A stretch of 64,000 nt of DNA from Eikenella corrodens (GTDB lineage: Bacteria; Pseudomonadota; Gammaproteobacteria; Burkholderiales; Neisseriaceae), in assembly GCF_003990355.1 (NCBI RefSeq), contig NZ_CP034670.1, forward strand, positions 930,001 through 994,000, written 5' to 3'. Under the pieces are notes generated by a model. It had not been told where the DNA came from, did not search any database, and saw nothing but the letters and a program-made list of their open reading frames with translations. Made by a program: the position numbers and the translations under genes. This document shows positions 57,172-64,000 of this stretch, one piece after another; the first letter of the stretch is position 1, and each line of letters begins with the position of its first letter.

Positions 57172-59448
57172 ATGCGTTTGGGCGGGTTGTGCTGTTGGGT
57201 GGCGGGTGTGCTGCTGGCTTTTTTGTTGCCAGCAGCACATTTTGTTGCCGTTGCCTCGACTTTGGCGCTGCTGCTTGCTGTGGTCGGCTGCTTCCAGCGT
57301 GCCCATGGGGCGTGGTGGTTGCTGTGTGGGCTGCTTTACGGCGTGTGGCGGGTGCAGCTGGCGTTATCGCAGCAGTGGTCGGCGGAGCCGGAGTTTCAAC
57401 GGGTACGGCTGGATTTTCAGGTAGCCTCGGTGGCGGAGGCATCGGCGCAGGCGGTGCAGTTTGAGGCTTGGGCGCAAACGGAAGCGGGGGAGCGGTTTCG
57501 GCTGCTGGTGTCAGACCGCTATTTGCGCGAGTGGCGGCCGGGCAGCCGCTGGCGGATGACGGTGCGGGTGCGGCCTACGGTGGGCGAGCGCAATGAAAAC
57601 GGCTTCGACCGCGAGGCTTGGGCGTTGAGTCGGCATATCGACGGCATGGCTTCGGCTGCCCGCGAGCGGGTGGAGCTGCCGCCGGACACGGGCTGGCAAC
57701 CGCGTTGGCAAAACTGGCGCTACGAGCGGCAGCAGGCTTGGCAGCAGGCGGCGGAAACCTACCCGAACGGGGCGGCGCTGATGCGGGCTTTGGGGGGTGG
57801 CGGATACGGCGGGCTGGCGGATGAGCATTGGCAGGCGTTTCGCGTGTTGGGCATCAATCATCTGATCAGCGTGTCGGGGCTGCACATCGGCATGGTGGCG
57901 CTGGCGGCGGCATATTTGGCGCGGCTTTTGCTGCTGCGCCTGCCGCTGGCGGAACCGCGCCGCTGGTATTTGGCGGCGGGCTTGGCTGCGGCTTTGTTTT
58001 ATTCGGCCTTGGCCGGTTTCGGCGTGCCGATTCAGCGCAGTTTGCTGATGCTGGCGGTGTTTGCCTGGCAATGGTATCGGCGCGGCAGCCCTGCGCCGTG
58101 GCGGGCTTGGTGGCAGGCTTTGGCCGTGGTGCTGCTGTTCGACCCGCTCTCGGCTTTGGGCGTGGGATTTTGGTTTTCCTTCGGCGCGGTGGCGGCGCTA
58201 ATTTGGGCTGCACAAGGGCAGCTGGAGGCCATGCCGGATGACGATGCACCAGAAGGCGGCTGGCTGCGTACGGCCAAGCATTCCGGCAAATGGCGCACCG
58301 CGCTGCGTGCCCAATATGCGGCTACGTTGTTGGGGTTTTGGCAGGCCGGGCAGGTGTTCGGCACCGTGCCGCTGGCTGCGCCTTTGGCCAATGCGCTGTT
58401 GATTCCGTGGTTTTCCTGGGTGTTGGTGCCGCTGGCCTTGCTGGCGGTGCTGCTGCCGTTTGAAGGCTACCTGAAAATGGCGGCTGCCATCGGTGAGCAC
58501 ACCATGAGTGCGGTGGTGTGGGCGGGCAATTGGATGCCCACCAACGCGCTGGCGCATTTGCCGCCGCTGTTTTGGCTGGCCGTGTTGGCTGCGCTGGCAG
58601 TGTGGCTGTTGCCGCGCGGCCTGGGCTTGCGGCCTTGGGCGGCGCTGGTGTTGGCGGCATCCTGCCTGTATCGCACGCCCGCGCCGGAGCACGGCACGGC
58701 GGCGGTGCGGATTATCGACGTGGGACAGGGGCTTGCCTTGCAGGTGCGCACGCAAAAGCATTGGCTGCTGTTCGACACCGGCACGGCAGGGGCGGCGCAG
58801 ACGCAGCTGGTGCCCAACCTGCTGGCGCAGGGGCTGCCGCCGCCCGATGTACTGGTGCTCTCGCATCACGATGCTGACCACGACGGCGGCTTTCCTGCGT
58901 TTCAGGTAGCCTTTGCGCCGCGCAAATTGTATGCCGGCCAGCCGGAAGCCTATGCCGGCGCAGCCGGATGGTGCGCCGGCGGCACCACGTGGGAGTGGGA
59001 CGGCGTGTATTTTGAATTCCTCACCCCGCCGAGAAACCCCGAAGCCGACGACAACGAGCAAAGCTGCGTGTTGCGCGTGTTGGCGGGCGGCCAGGCCGTG
59101 CTGGCGGGCGGCGATTTGGGCATCGCGGGCGAGCGCTGGCTGGTGGGCACATACGGCGATTCGCTGCACAGCCAATTATTGGTGCTGGGGCATCACGGCA
59201 GCCGCTCCTCATCCGATTCGGCTTATCTGAACGCCGTAGCGCCCGAAGCGGCGGTGGCGGCCAACGGCTTCGCCAACCCCTACGGCCACCCCGCCGCCAT
59301 CGTGCGCCACCGCCTCTCCGCCCACCGCATCCGGCTCTACACCACCGCCCGCAGCGGGCAGCTGGATTTTGTGCTGGGGCAGGGCGGGGCAATGCGGCCG
59401 CAGCGCTTGGGCAGAAGGTTTTGGCAGCGCAAGCCGTTTGGGGAGTGA
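57172..59448 (+). CDS. comEC: DNA internalisation/competence protein ComEC/Rec2
   Basis: The product is about 758 aa and conducts single-stranded DNA across the inner membrane in natural transformation, the process in which DUS act. An N-terminal helix pair is followed by an OB-like region, the Competence domain with many helices (LISVSGLHIGMVALAAAYLA; FGVPIQRSLLML), and a C-terminal metallo-beta-lactamase-like domain (VLVLSHHDADHDGGF; LVLGHHGSRSSSDSAYL). The start at ATG 57172 follows TGAGGTAGCT; the longer ORF begins inside a Correia-like element. DUS are inside the gene (57417, 58465, 58901). Confidence 0.94.
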   Translation: MRLGGLCCWVAGVLLAFLLPAAHFVAVASTLALLLAVVGCFQRAHGAWWLLCGLLYGVWRVQLALSQQWSAEPEFQRVRLDFQVASVAEASAQAVQFEAWAQTEAGERFRLLVSDRYLREWRPGSRWRMTVRVRPTVGERNENGFDREAWALSRHIDGMASAARERVELPPDTGWQPRWQNWRYERQQAWQQAAETYPNGAALMRALGGGGYGGLADEHWQAFRVLGINHLISVSGLHIGMVALAAAYLARLLLLRLPLAEPRRWYLAAGLAAALFYSALAGFGVPIQRSLLMLAVFAWQWYRRGSPAPWRAWWQALAVVLLFDPLSALGVGFWFSFGAVAALIWAAQGQLEAMPDDDAPEGGWLRTAKHSGKWRTALRAQYAATLLGFWQAGQVFGTVPLAAPLANALLIPWFSWVLVPLALLAVLLPFEGYLKMAAAIGEHTMSAVVWAGNWMPTNALAHLPPLFWLAVLAALAVWLLPRGLGLRPWAALVLAASCLYRTPAPEHGTAAVRIIDVGQGLALQVRTQKHWLLFDTGTAGAAQTQLVPNLLAQGLPPPDVLVLSHHDADHDGGFPAFQVAFAPRKLYAGQPEAYAGAAGWCAGGTTWEWDGVYFEFLTPPRNPEADDNEQSCVLRVLAGGQAVLAGGDLGIAGERWLVGTYGDSLHSQLLVLGHHGSRSSSDSAYLNAVAPEAAVAANGFANPYGHPAAIVRHRLSAHRIRLYTTARSGQLDFVLGQGGAMRPQRLGRRFWQRKPFGE

Positions 59449-59451
59449 GGG

Positions 59452-59492
59452 TTTCAGGTAGCCTGTTTGCAGATGCGGAGGCTACCTGAAAA
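59452..59492 (+). terminator. DUS-pair terminator of comEC
   Basis: TTTCAGGTAGCCTG and GGAGGCTACCTGAAAA form a hairpin just after the stop. Another DUS-like GGGCTACCTGAAA is at about 59569, before dnaE. Confidence 0.65.
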
Positions 59493-59615
59493 TCTTGCCG
59501 CCACTTTATCACTCACCCGCGTTCACCACCCATTTGCGGTACAATGTGCGCCCTTCCTATTTCCAATCGGGCTACCTGAAAGCGCGTAGCCCAATTTCTC
59601 CCGCAAGCCCGAAAT

Positions 59616-62600
59616 ATGACCGCCCCTGTTTACATCCCCCTGCGCCAACACACCGAATTTTCCATCACCGACGGCACTTTGCGCATCAAAGAGCTGGTGA
59701 AGAAAGCCGCCGCTTTCGGCCTGCCCGCGCTGGGCATCAGCGATTTGATGAACACGTTCGGCCTGGTGAAATTCTACAAAGCCTGCCGTGGCGCGGGCAT
59801 CAAGCCGGTGGTGGGGGCGGATGTGTGGGTGGCGAATCCGGACAATCCGGAGCAGCCTTTCCGCGCCATGCTCTTGGTGCGCAACGAAGCGGGCTACCGC
59901 CGCCTGTGCGAGCTGCTCACCCGCGCTTATGTGGGCACGGATCGCAACGTTGCCCACGCCGAGCTGGAGCCGCAATGGTTGGCTGAGGGTGATAATGAGG
60001 GGCTGATTTGCCTATCCGGCGCGCATTTGGGCGAAGTGGGCCGCCAGCTGATGAACGGCCATGACAGCGCCGCCCGCGCCGCCGCGCAGAAATATGCGCA
60101 ATGGTTTCCCGATGCTTTTTATTTGGAACTGCAAAGGCTACCTGAAAAACCGGAATGGGAAACTTCGGTTTCAGGTAGCCTCAAATTGGCGGCAGAGCTG
60201 GGTTTGCCCGTGGTGGCCACCCATCCGGCGCAGTTTTTAAACCCCGACGATTTCAAGGCGCATGATGCGCGGGTGTGTATTGCCGGCGGCTGGGTGCTGG
60301 CCGATAAACGCCGCCCGCGCGATTTTGTGGCCGGTCAGTATTTTGCTTCGCCGGAAGAGGTGGCCGCCCGCTTTGCCGATTTGCCCGAGGCATTGCAAAA
60401 CACGGTGGAAATTGCCAAGCGCTGCAACCTCACGCTCACGCTGGGCAAAAACTTCCTGCCGCAGTTTCCCACGCCCGACGGCATGAGCTTGGACGACTAT
60501 CTCGCCCACTTATCCAACCAAGGCCTGCGCGAACGGCTGGCCGCGCTTTATCCTGATGAGGCGGAACGCGAACAAAAGCTGCCGGAATACCAGGCGCGGC
60601 TGGATTTCGAGCTGGGCACCATCGTGCAGATGGGTTTCCCGGGCTACTTCCTGATTGTGGCCGACTTCATCAACTGGGCAAAAAACAACGGCTGCCCGGT
60701 GGGACCGGGGCGCGGCTCGGGTGCGGGCTCGCTGGTAGCTTATTCCTTAAAAATTACCGATTTAGACCCGCTGCGCTATGCGCTGCTGTTTGAGCGGTTC
60801 CTCAATCCCGAGCGCGTGTCGATGCCCGACTTCGATATCGACTTCTGCCAAAACAACCGCGGCCGCGTGATTGAATATGTGCGCCAAAAATACGGCTTCG
60901 AGGCGGTGAGCCAGATTGTTACCTTCGGCACCTTGTCGTCTAAAGCGGTGATCCGCGACGTGGGGCGCGTGCTGGAGCTGCCGTTCGGCGTGTGCGACCG
61001 GCTTTCCAAGCTGATTCCGCTGGAGGCCAATAAGCCGCTGAGTTTGGAAAAGGCGATGGAGGCCGAGCCGGAAATCGCCAAGGTGTTGGAAGAGGAAGAG
61101 GCCGAAGAGCTGATGGAGCTGGCCAAAAAGCTGGAAGACCTCACGCGCGGCCTCGGTATGCACGCCGGCGGTGTATTGATTGCGCCGGGCAAGATTTCCG
61201 ATTTCTGCCCGGTGTATCAGGCCGACGAATCTGCCTCGCCCGTTTCCATGTATGACAAAGGCGACGTAGAAGACATCGGGCTGGTGAAGTTCGACTTCCT
61301 CGGCCTGCGCAACCTCACCATCATCGAAATGGCGCAAAAATTCATTGCGCAAACCACCGGCGAGTGCATCGATGTGAACCACATCGACCTCACCGACCAG
61401 CAGGCCTATGAGGTATTCCGCAAGGCCAACACGACGGCGGTGTTCCAGTTTGAATCCACCGGCATGAAAAAGATGCTGGCGCAGGCCAACACCACCAAGC
61501 TGGAAGAAATCATCGCCTTTGTGTCGCTTTACCGCCCCGGCCCGATGGATCTGATTCCGGATTTCATCGCCCGCATGAAAGGCGCGCGCTTTGAATATAT
61601 GCACCCGCTACTCGAACCCGTGTTGCAACCCACCTACGGCATCATGGTGTATCAGGAGCAGGTGATGCAGGCCGCGCAGGTGATCGGCGGCTATTCGCTC
61701 GGCGGGGCAGACTTATTGCGCCGCGCCATGGGCAAGAAAAAGCCCGAAGAAATGGCGAAACACCGCGAAATCTTCGCCGAAGGCGCGGCCAAGCAGGGCA
61801 TCGCCCGCGAAAAAGCCGATGAAATCTTCGACTACATGGAAAAATTCGCCGGCTACGGCTTCAACAAATCCCATGCCGCCGCCTACGCCCTGGTGGCCTA
61901 CCAAACCGCCTGGCTCAAAGCCCACTATCCGGCCGAATTCATGGCCGCCACCATGTCGAGTGAGTTGGACAACACCGACCAGCTCAAGCTGTTCTACGAC
62001 GATGCCCGCGATAACGGCATCCGCTTCCTGCCGCCCGATGTCAACCATTCCGGCTACCACTTCCAGCCCGATGCCCAACACCGCATCCGTTATGCCCTGG
62101 GCGCGATTAAGGGCACCGGCGAAGCCGCGGTGGAAGCCATTGTGGCCGCACGCAAAGAAGGCGGCGCGTTTAAGAGCCTGTTCGATTTCTGCGAGCGCGT
62201 GAGCCGCCAGCACATCAACCGCCGCACCATCGAAGCCCTGGTGCGCGGCGGCGCGTTCGACAGCATCGAGCCCAACCGTGCCCGCCTGCTTGCCAATATC
62301 GACCTGGCCATGAGCAACGCCGAGCAGCAGGAAGAAAATGCCAACCAAGGCGGCCTATTCGATATGGTGGAAGACGCCATTGCCCCCTTGGAAATGATCG
62401 ATGTGCCCGCCTGGGGCGAAGCCGAGCTTTTGGCTGAAGAAAAACAGGCTATCGGCTTCTATTTTTCCGGCCACCCCTTCGGCCCGGCCGAAAAAGAAGT
62501 GCGCCAGTTCGCCCCCACCCGTCTCTCCCAGCTCAAACCTAATGACAACGTGCGCGTGGCCGGTTTCGCCACCGCCATCCGCAGCATGGTGGGCAAACGC

Positions 62601-63047
62601 GGCAAAATCGCCTTCATCACGCTGGAAGACACCGGCGGCAAAGCCGAAGTGATGGTTAGCGGCGAAACGCTCGAACAGCTCGGCCGCGACACCCTGCGCG
62701 CCGACCAAGTGCTGATTGCCGAATGCCGCATCAGCCGCGACGACTACGGCGGCGAAGACGGCCTGCGCATCATCGCCAACCACGTTTACACCCTGCAGGA
62801 AGCCCGCAGCCACTACGCCCGCGCCCTCACCCTGCACCTCGCCCCCCACCACAACATTCTCCGCCTGGCCGAATTGTTGCAGCGAAGCGGCGAAGGCAAA
62901 CGCGTCCCCCTGCGCCTGCACTACGCCAATGCCAAAGCCGGCGGCGAGCTCATCCCCGACAGCCGCTGGCAGCCCTGCCTCAGCACCGATCTCTTGGAAG
63001 AACTGGTGTCGCTCTTGGGCGAGCGGCAGGTGGGCGTGAATTGGTAA
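59616..63047 (+). CDS. dnaE: DNA polymerase III alpha subunit
   Basis: The 1143-aa replicative polymerase has an N-terminal PHP domain (YIPLRQHTEFSITDGTLRIK), the palm with catalytic acidic residues (RVSMPDFDIDFCQNNRGRVI), GPGRGSGAGSLVAYSLKITD, thumb/fingers (KFDFLGLRNLTIIEMAQK; YGIMVYQEQVMQAAQVIGGY) and a C-terminal OB-fold/beta-binding region. The length is usual. An inverted DUS pair lies within the PHP part (60135-60181), encoding RLPEKPEWETSVSGSLK. Confidence 0.97.
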   Translation: MTAPVYIPLRQHTEFSITDGTLRIKELVKKAAAFGLPALGISDLMNTFGLVKFYKACRGAGIKPVVGADVWVANPDNPEQPFRAMLLVRNEAGYRRLCELLTRAYVGTDRNVAHAELEPQWLAEGDNEGLICLSGAHLGEVGRQLMNGHDSAARAAAQKYAQWFPDAFYLELQRLPEKPEWETSVSGSLKLAAELGLPVVATHPAQFLNPDDFKAHDARVCIAGGWVLADKRRPRDFVAGQYFASPEEVAARFADLPEALQNTVEIAKRCNLTLTLGKNFLPQFPTPDGMSLDDYLAHLSNQGLRERLAALYPDEAEREQKLPEYQARLDFELGTIVQMGFPGYFLIVADFINWAKNNGCPVGPGRGSGAGSLVAYSLKITDLDPLRYALLFERFLNPERVSMPDFDIDFCQNNRGRVIEYVRQKYGFEAVSQIVTFGTLSSKAVIRDVGRVLELPFGVCDRLSKLIPLEANKPLSLEKAMEAEPEIAKVLEEEEAEELMELAKKLEDLTRGLGMHAGGVLIAPGKISDFCPVYQADESASPVSMYDKGDVEDIGLVKFDFLGLRNLTIIEMAQKFIAQTTGECIDVNHIDLTDQQAYEVFRKANTTAVFQFESTGMKKMLAQANTTKLEEIIAFVSLYRPGPMDLIPDFIARMKGARFEYMHPLLEPVLQPTYGIMVYQEQVMQAAQVIGGYSLGGADLLRRAMGKKKPEEMAKHREIFAEGAAKQGIAREKADEIFDYMEKFAGYGFNKSHAAAYALVAYQTAWLKAHYPAEFMAATMSSELDNTDQLKLFYDDARDNGIRFLPPDVNHSGYHFQPDAQHRIRYALGAIKGTGEAAVEAIVAARKEGGAFKSLFDFCERVSRQHINRRTIEALVRGGAFDSIEPNRARLLANIDLAMSNAEQQEENANQGGLFDMVEDAIAPLEMIDVPAWGEAELLAEEKQAIGFYFSGHPFGPAEKEVRQFAPTRLSQLKPNDNVRVAGFATAIRSMVGKRGKIAFITLEDTGGKAEVMVSGETLEQLGRDTLRADQVLIAECRISRDDYGGEDGLRIIANHVYTLQEARSHYARALTLHLAPHHNILRLAELLQRSGEGKRVPLRLHYANAKAGGELIPDSRWQPCLSTDLLEELVSLLGERQVGVNW

Positions 63048-63048
63048 G

Positions 63049-63090
63049 GGCTACCTGAAAAGGATGGCCGGAGAGATTTCAGGTAGCCTT
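63049..63090 (+). terminator. DUS-pair terminator of dnaE
   Basis: GGGCTACCTGAAAAG and ATTTCAGGTAGCCTT form a hairpin just after the stop. A third copy follows at about 63094. Confidence 0.65.
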
Positions 63091-63169
63091 TGGGGCTACC
63101 TGAAAATGTATCGTTTGGCAGTTTGGGTTGGCCGCAGGCGTAACTCGATACGCAGCCATGATTGGCAAA

Positions 63170-63273
63170 TATAGTGGATTAACAAAAATCAGGACAAGGC
63201 GGCGAGCCGCAGACAGTACACACGTTACGGCAAGGCGAGCCAACGCTGTACTGGTTTTTGTTAATTCACTATA
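63170..63273. mobile_element. Correia element (CREE), 104 bp
   Basis: TATAGTGGATTAAC...GTTAATTCACTATA with the standard core (CAGGACAAGGCGGCGAGCCG). It is between the dnaE terminator and a cluster of DUS. Confidence 0.9.
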
Positions 63274-63291
63274 ATCCAAGATGGTTTGGAA

Positions 63292-63457
63292 GAATTTCAG
63301 GTAGCCTTCAGTAGGCTACCTGAAAAGCATTGTGCCGATAGCAATGGATTGGGCATTGATGCCCGGCATGATGAAATCAGGCTACCTGAAAAGGTTCTGC
63401 AGCAAGGCAGGAAGGTTTTCAGGTAGCCTTTTGGACATGCAAAGACTACCTGAAATT
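63292..63457. repeat. Cluster of DUS near the tilS end
   Basis: Five DUS or near-DUS copies lie in 165 bp (about 63296, 63315, 63378, 63418 and 63444). The pairs 63295-63326 and 63416-63455 are inverted and can form hairpins; the last may terminate tilS on the minus strand. No gene is present. Confidence 0.6.
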
Positions 63458-63459
63458 CT

Positions 63460-64000
63460 TTATTCTGTTTCACTATCCAAGCCGCTGCCGAACAAAATAA
63501 ACCGGTTTAAATCTTCTGCCTGCGCCTGCCAGCCGTTCGGCACGGAGAGGCGGCAATAGGTTTGCAGGTTGGCGGCGGCGAGGCAGCCGTGTTGTTTGTG
63601 CACCCATAGCGGCCATAGGACGCGCATGAAGGGGGGCACTTTTTTTTCTTGCAGCAGGCGGCTGATTTTTTTGCGGCCGTGCGGCAGGGGCAGGGTATCG
63701 CTGGGTTGCGGGGTGCGCCAGATGCCGCTGTCGGGCTGAATCAGGTTTTCAGGTAGCCCGTGGGCGGCAGGTTGCCATGCGGGTTGGGCAATCGGTTTGC
63801 CGGCGCTCCACTCGGCGGGAACGGGGAACAGGCAGCCGCCGTAGAGGATGGCGCGGCCGTGCGGCAGCGACCATTGGGCTTGTTGCACGGCGGGGTTGGC
63901 AAGGGTGGCGGCAAATTGGCGTACGCTGTCGGCGCGGGGGCTGCCGAGGCGGTGGTTACGGGCGAACAGGTACAGCTGGTGGGTTTGCCGCAAGGGGGGA
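63460..64000 (-). CDS. tilS: tRNA(Ile)-lysidine synthetase TilS, C-terminal part
   Basis: The frame is open to the right edge, so about 180 C-terminal codons are present and the N-terminal PP-loop domain lies outside. The region WSLPHGRAILYGGCL and the C-terminal motif LPHGRKKISRLLQEKKVPPF, then RVLWPLWV, is the TilS C-terminal substrate-binding domain (GRxKIKxLLxExKVPPWxR type). TilS converts C34 of tRNA-Ile to lysidine so that it reads AUA. A DUS lies inside the gene (ENLIQ region). Confidence 0.85.
   Translation of the reverse strand, partial: PPLRQTHQLYLFARNHRLGSPRADSVRQFAATLANPAVQQAQWSLPHGRAILYGGCLFPVPAEWSAGKPIAQPAWQPAAHGLPENLIQPDSGIWRTPQPSDTLPLPHGRKKISRLLQEKKVPPFMRVLWPLWVHKQHGCLAAANLQTYCRLSVPNGWQAQAEDLNRFILFGSGLDSETE

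Noticed and set aside
1..64000. CRISPR array or prophage
   Set aside because: Regularly spaced repeats with unique spacers, cas genes, phage structural genes and integrases were looked for and not seen; the repeated short sequence is the DUS, which is dispersed and in both orientations.
1..64000. tRNA or rRNA genes
   Set aside because: No cloverleaf-like sequence with a T-loop and CCA end, and no rRNA-like stretches, were noticed by eye; a covariance-model search would be decisive.
63991..64000. G7 tract in tilS as a phase-variable site
   Set aside because: Only seven G at the very edge, in a housekeeping gene; too short and truncated by the window to support phase variation.

Overview
The window comes from a member of the Neisseriaceae, most likely an Eikenella. 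The main reason is the DNA uptake sequence: the 12-mer AGGCTACCTGAA (the 'eikDUS' dialect described for Eikenella corrodens) occurs roughly 85-95 times by eye, often as inverted pairs that form the hairpin terminators of neighbouring genes. Correia-type elements (about 105 bp, TATAGTGGATTAA...TTAATCCACTATA), the tonB-exbB-exbD order and many neisserial-type proteins agree with this. The DNA is GC-rich except for a few orphan genes and the region upstream of the adhesin.

Layout. 1-4.9 kb: the start of a polyamine-binding lipoprotein gene, then a zinc/manganese ABC importer (ATPase, permease, His-rich binding protein) with a Zur-like operator, a 34-codon membrane peptide ORF coupled to the ATPase, and a small EF-Tu domain III-like protein. 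4.9-8.2 kb: a gene broken by a Correia element, a secreted protein, a NavAb-like sodium channel and two AT-rich orphans. 8.3-20.5 kb: ilvD, an NhaC antiporter, tonB-exbB-exbD, an NSS symporter, a TIP30-like protein, a YdiL-like protein, tcdA, a universal stress protein and a membrane protein. 20.6-28 kb: hemW, small membrane/secreted genes (one with an in-frame amber stop), a DUF3460/O-methyltransferase/CpoB-like operon, pcnB, folK and a deoxynucleoside kinase. 28-42 kb: sucCD, mutL, aroC, yjdM, and leuB, leuD and leuC spread out among unrelated small genes. 42-46 kb: recD and a DarB-like ketosynthase. 46.6-55.3 kb: a giant YadA-type trimeric autotransporter (2590 aa) followed by a BamE/OmpA-domain lipoprotein resembling TpgA. 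55.5-64 kb: bacteriohemerythrin, an intact IS1595-family element, comEC, dnaE and the 3' part of tilS.

Functional threads: natural transformation (DUS plus ComEC), branched-chain amino acid synthesis (ilvD, leuBCD), energised metal uptake (TonB system and ABC importer), surface adhesion (autotransporter plus its presumed partner) and DNA metabolism (mutL, recD, dnaE).

The least explained material is in the intergenic repeats. There is a dispersed element of up to 360 bp built from successive mini-hairpins with GCGAAGC-type loops (three long copies, fragments, and a related segment inside mutL). There is also a second MITE-like family with TIRs of about 19 bp, and at least seven Correia elements, several of which sit immediately upstream of genes. 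No tRNA, rRNA, CRISPR array or prophage was seen.
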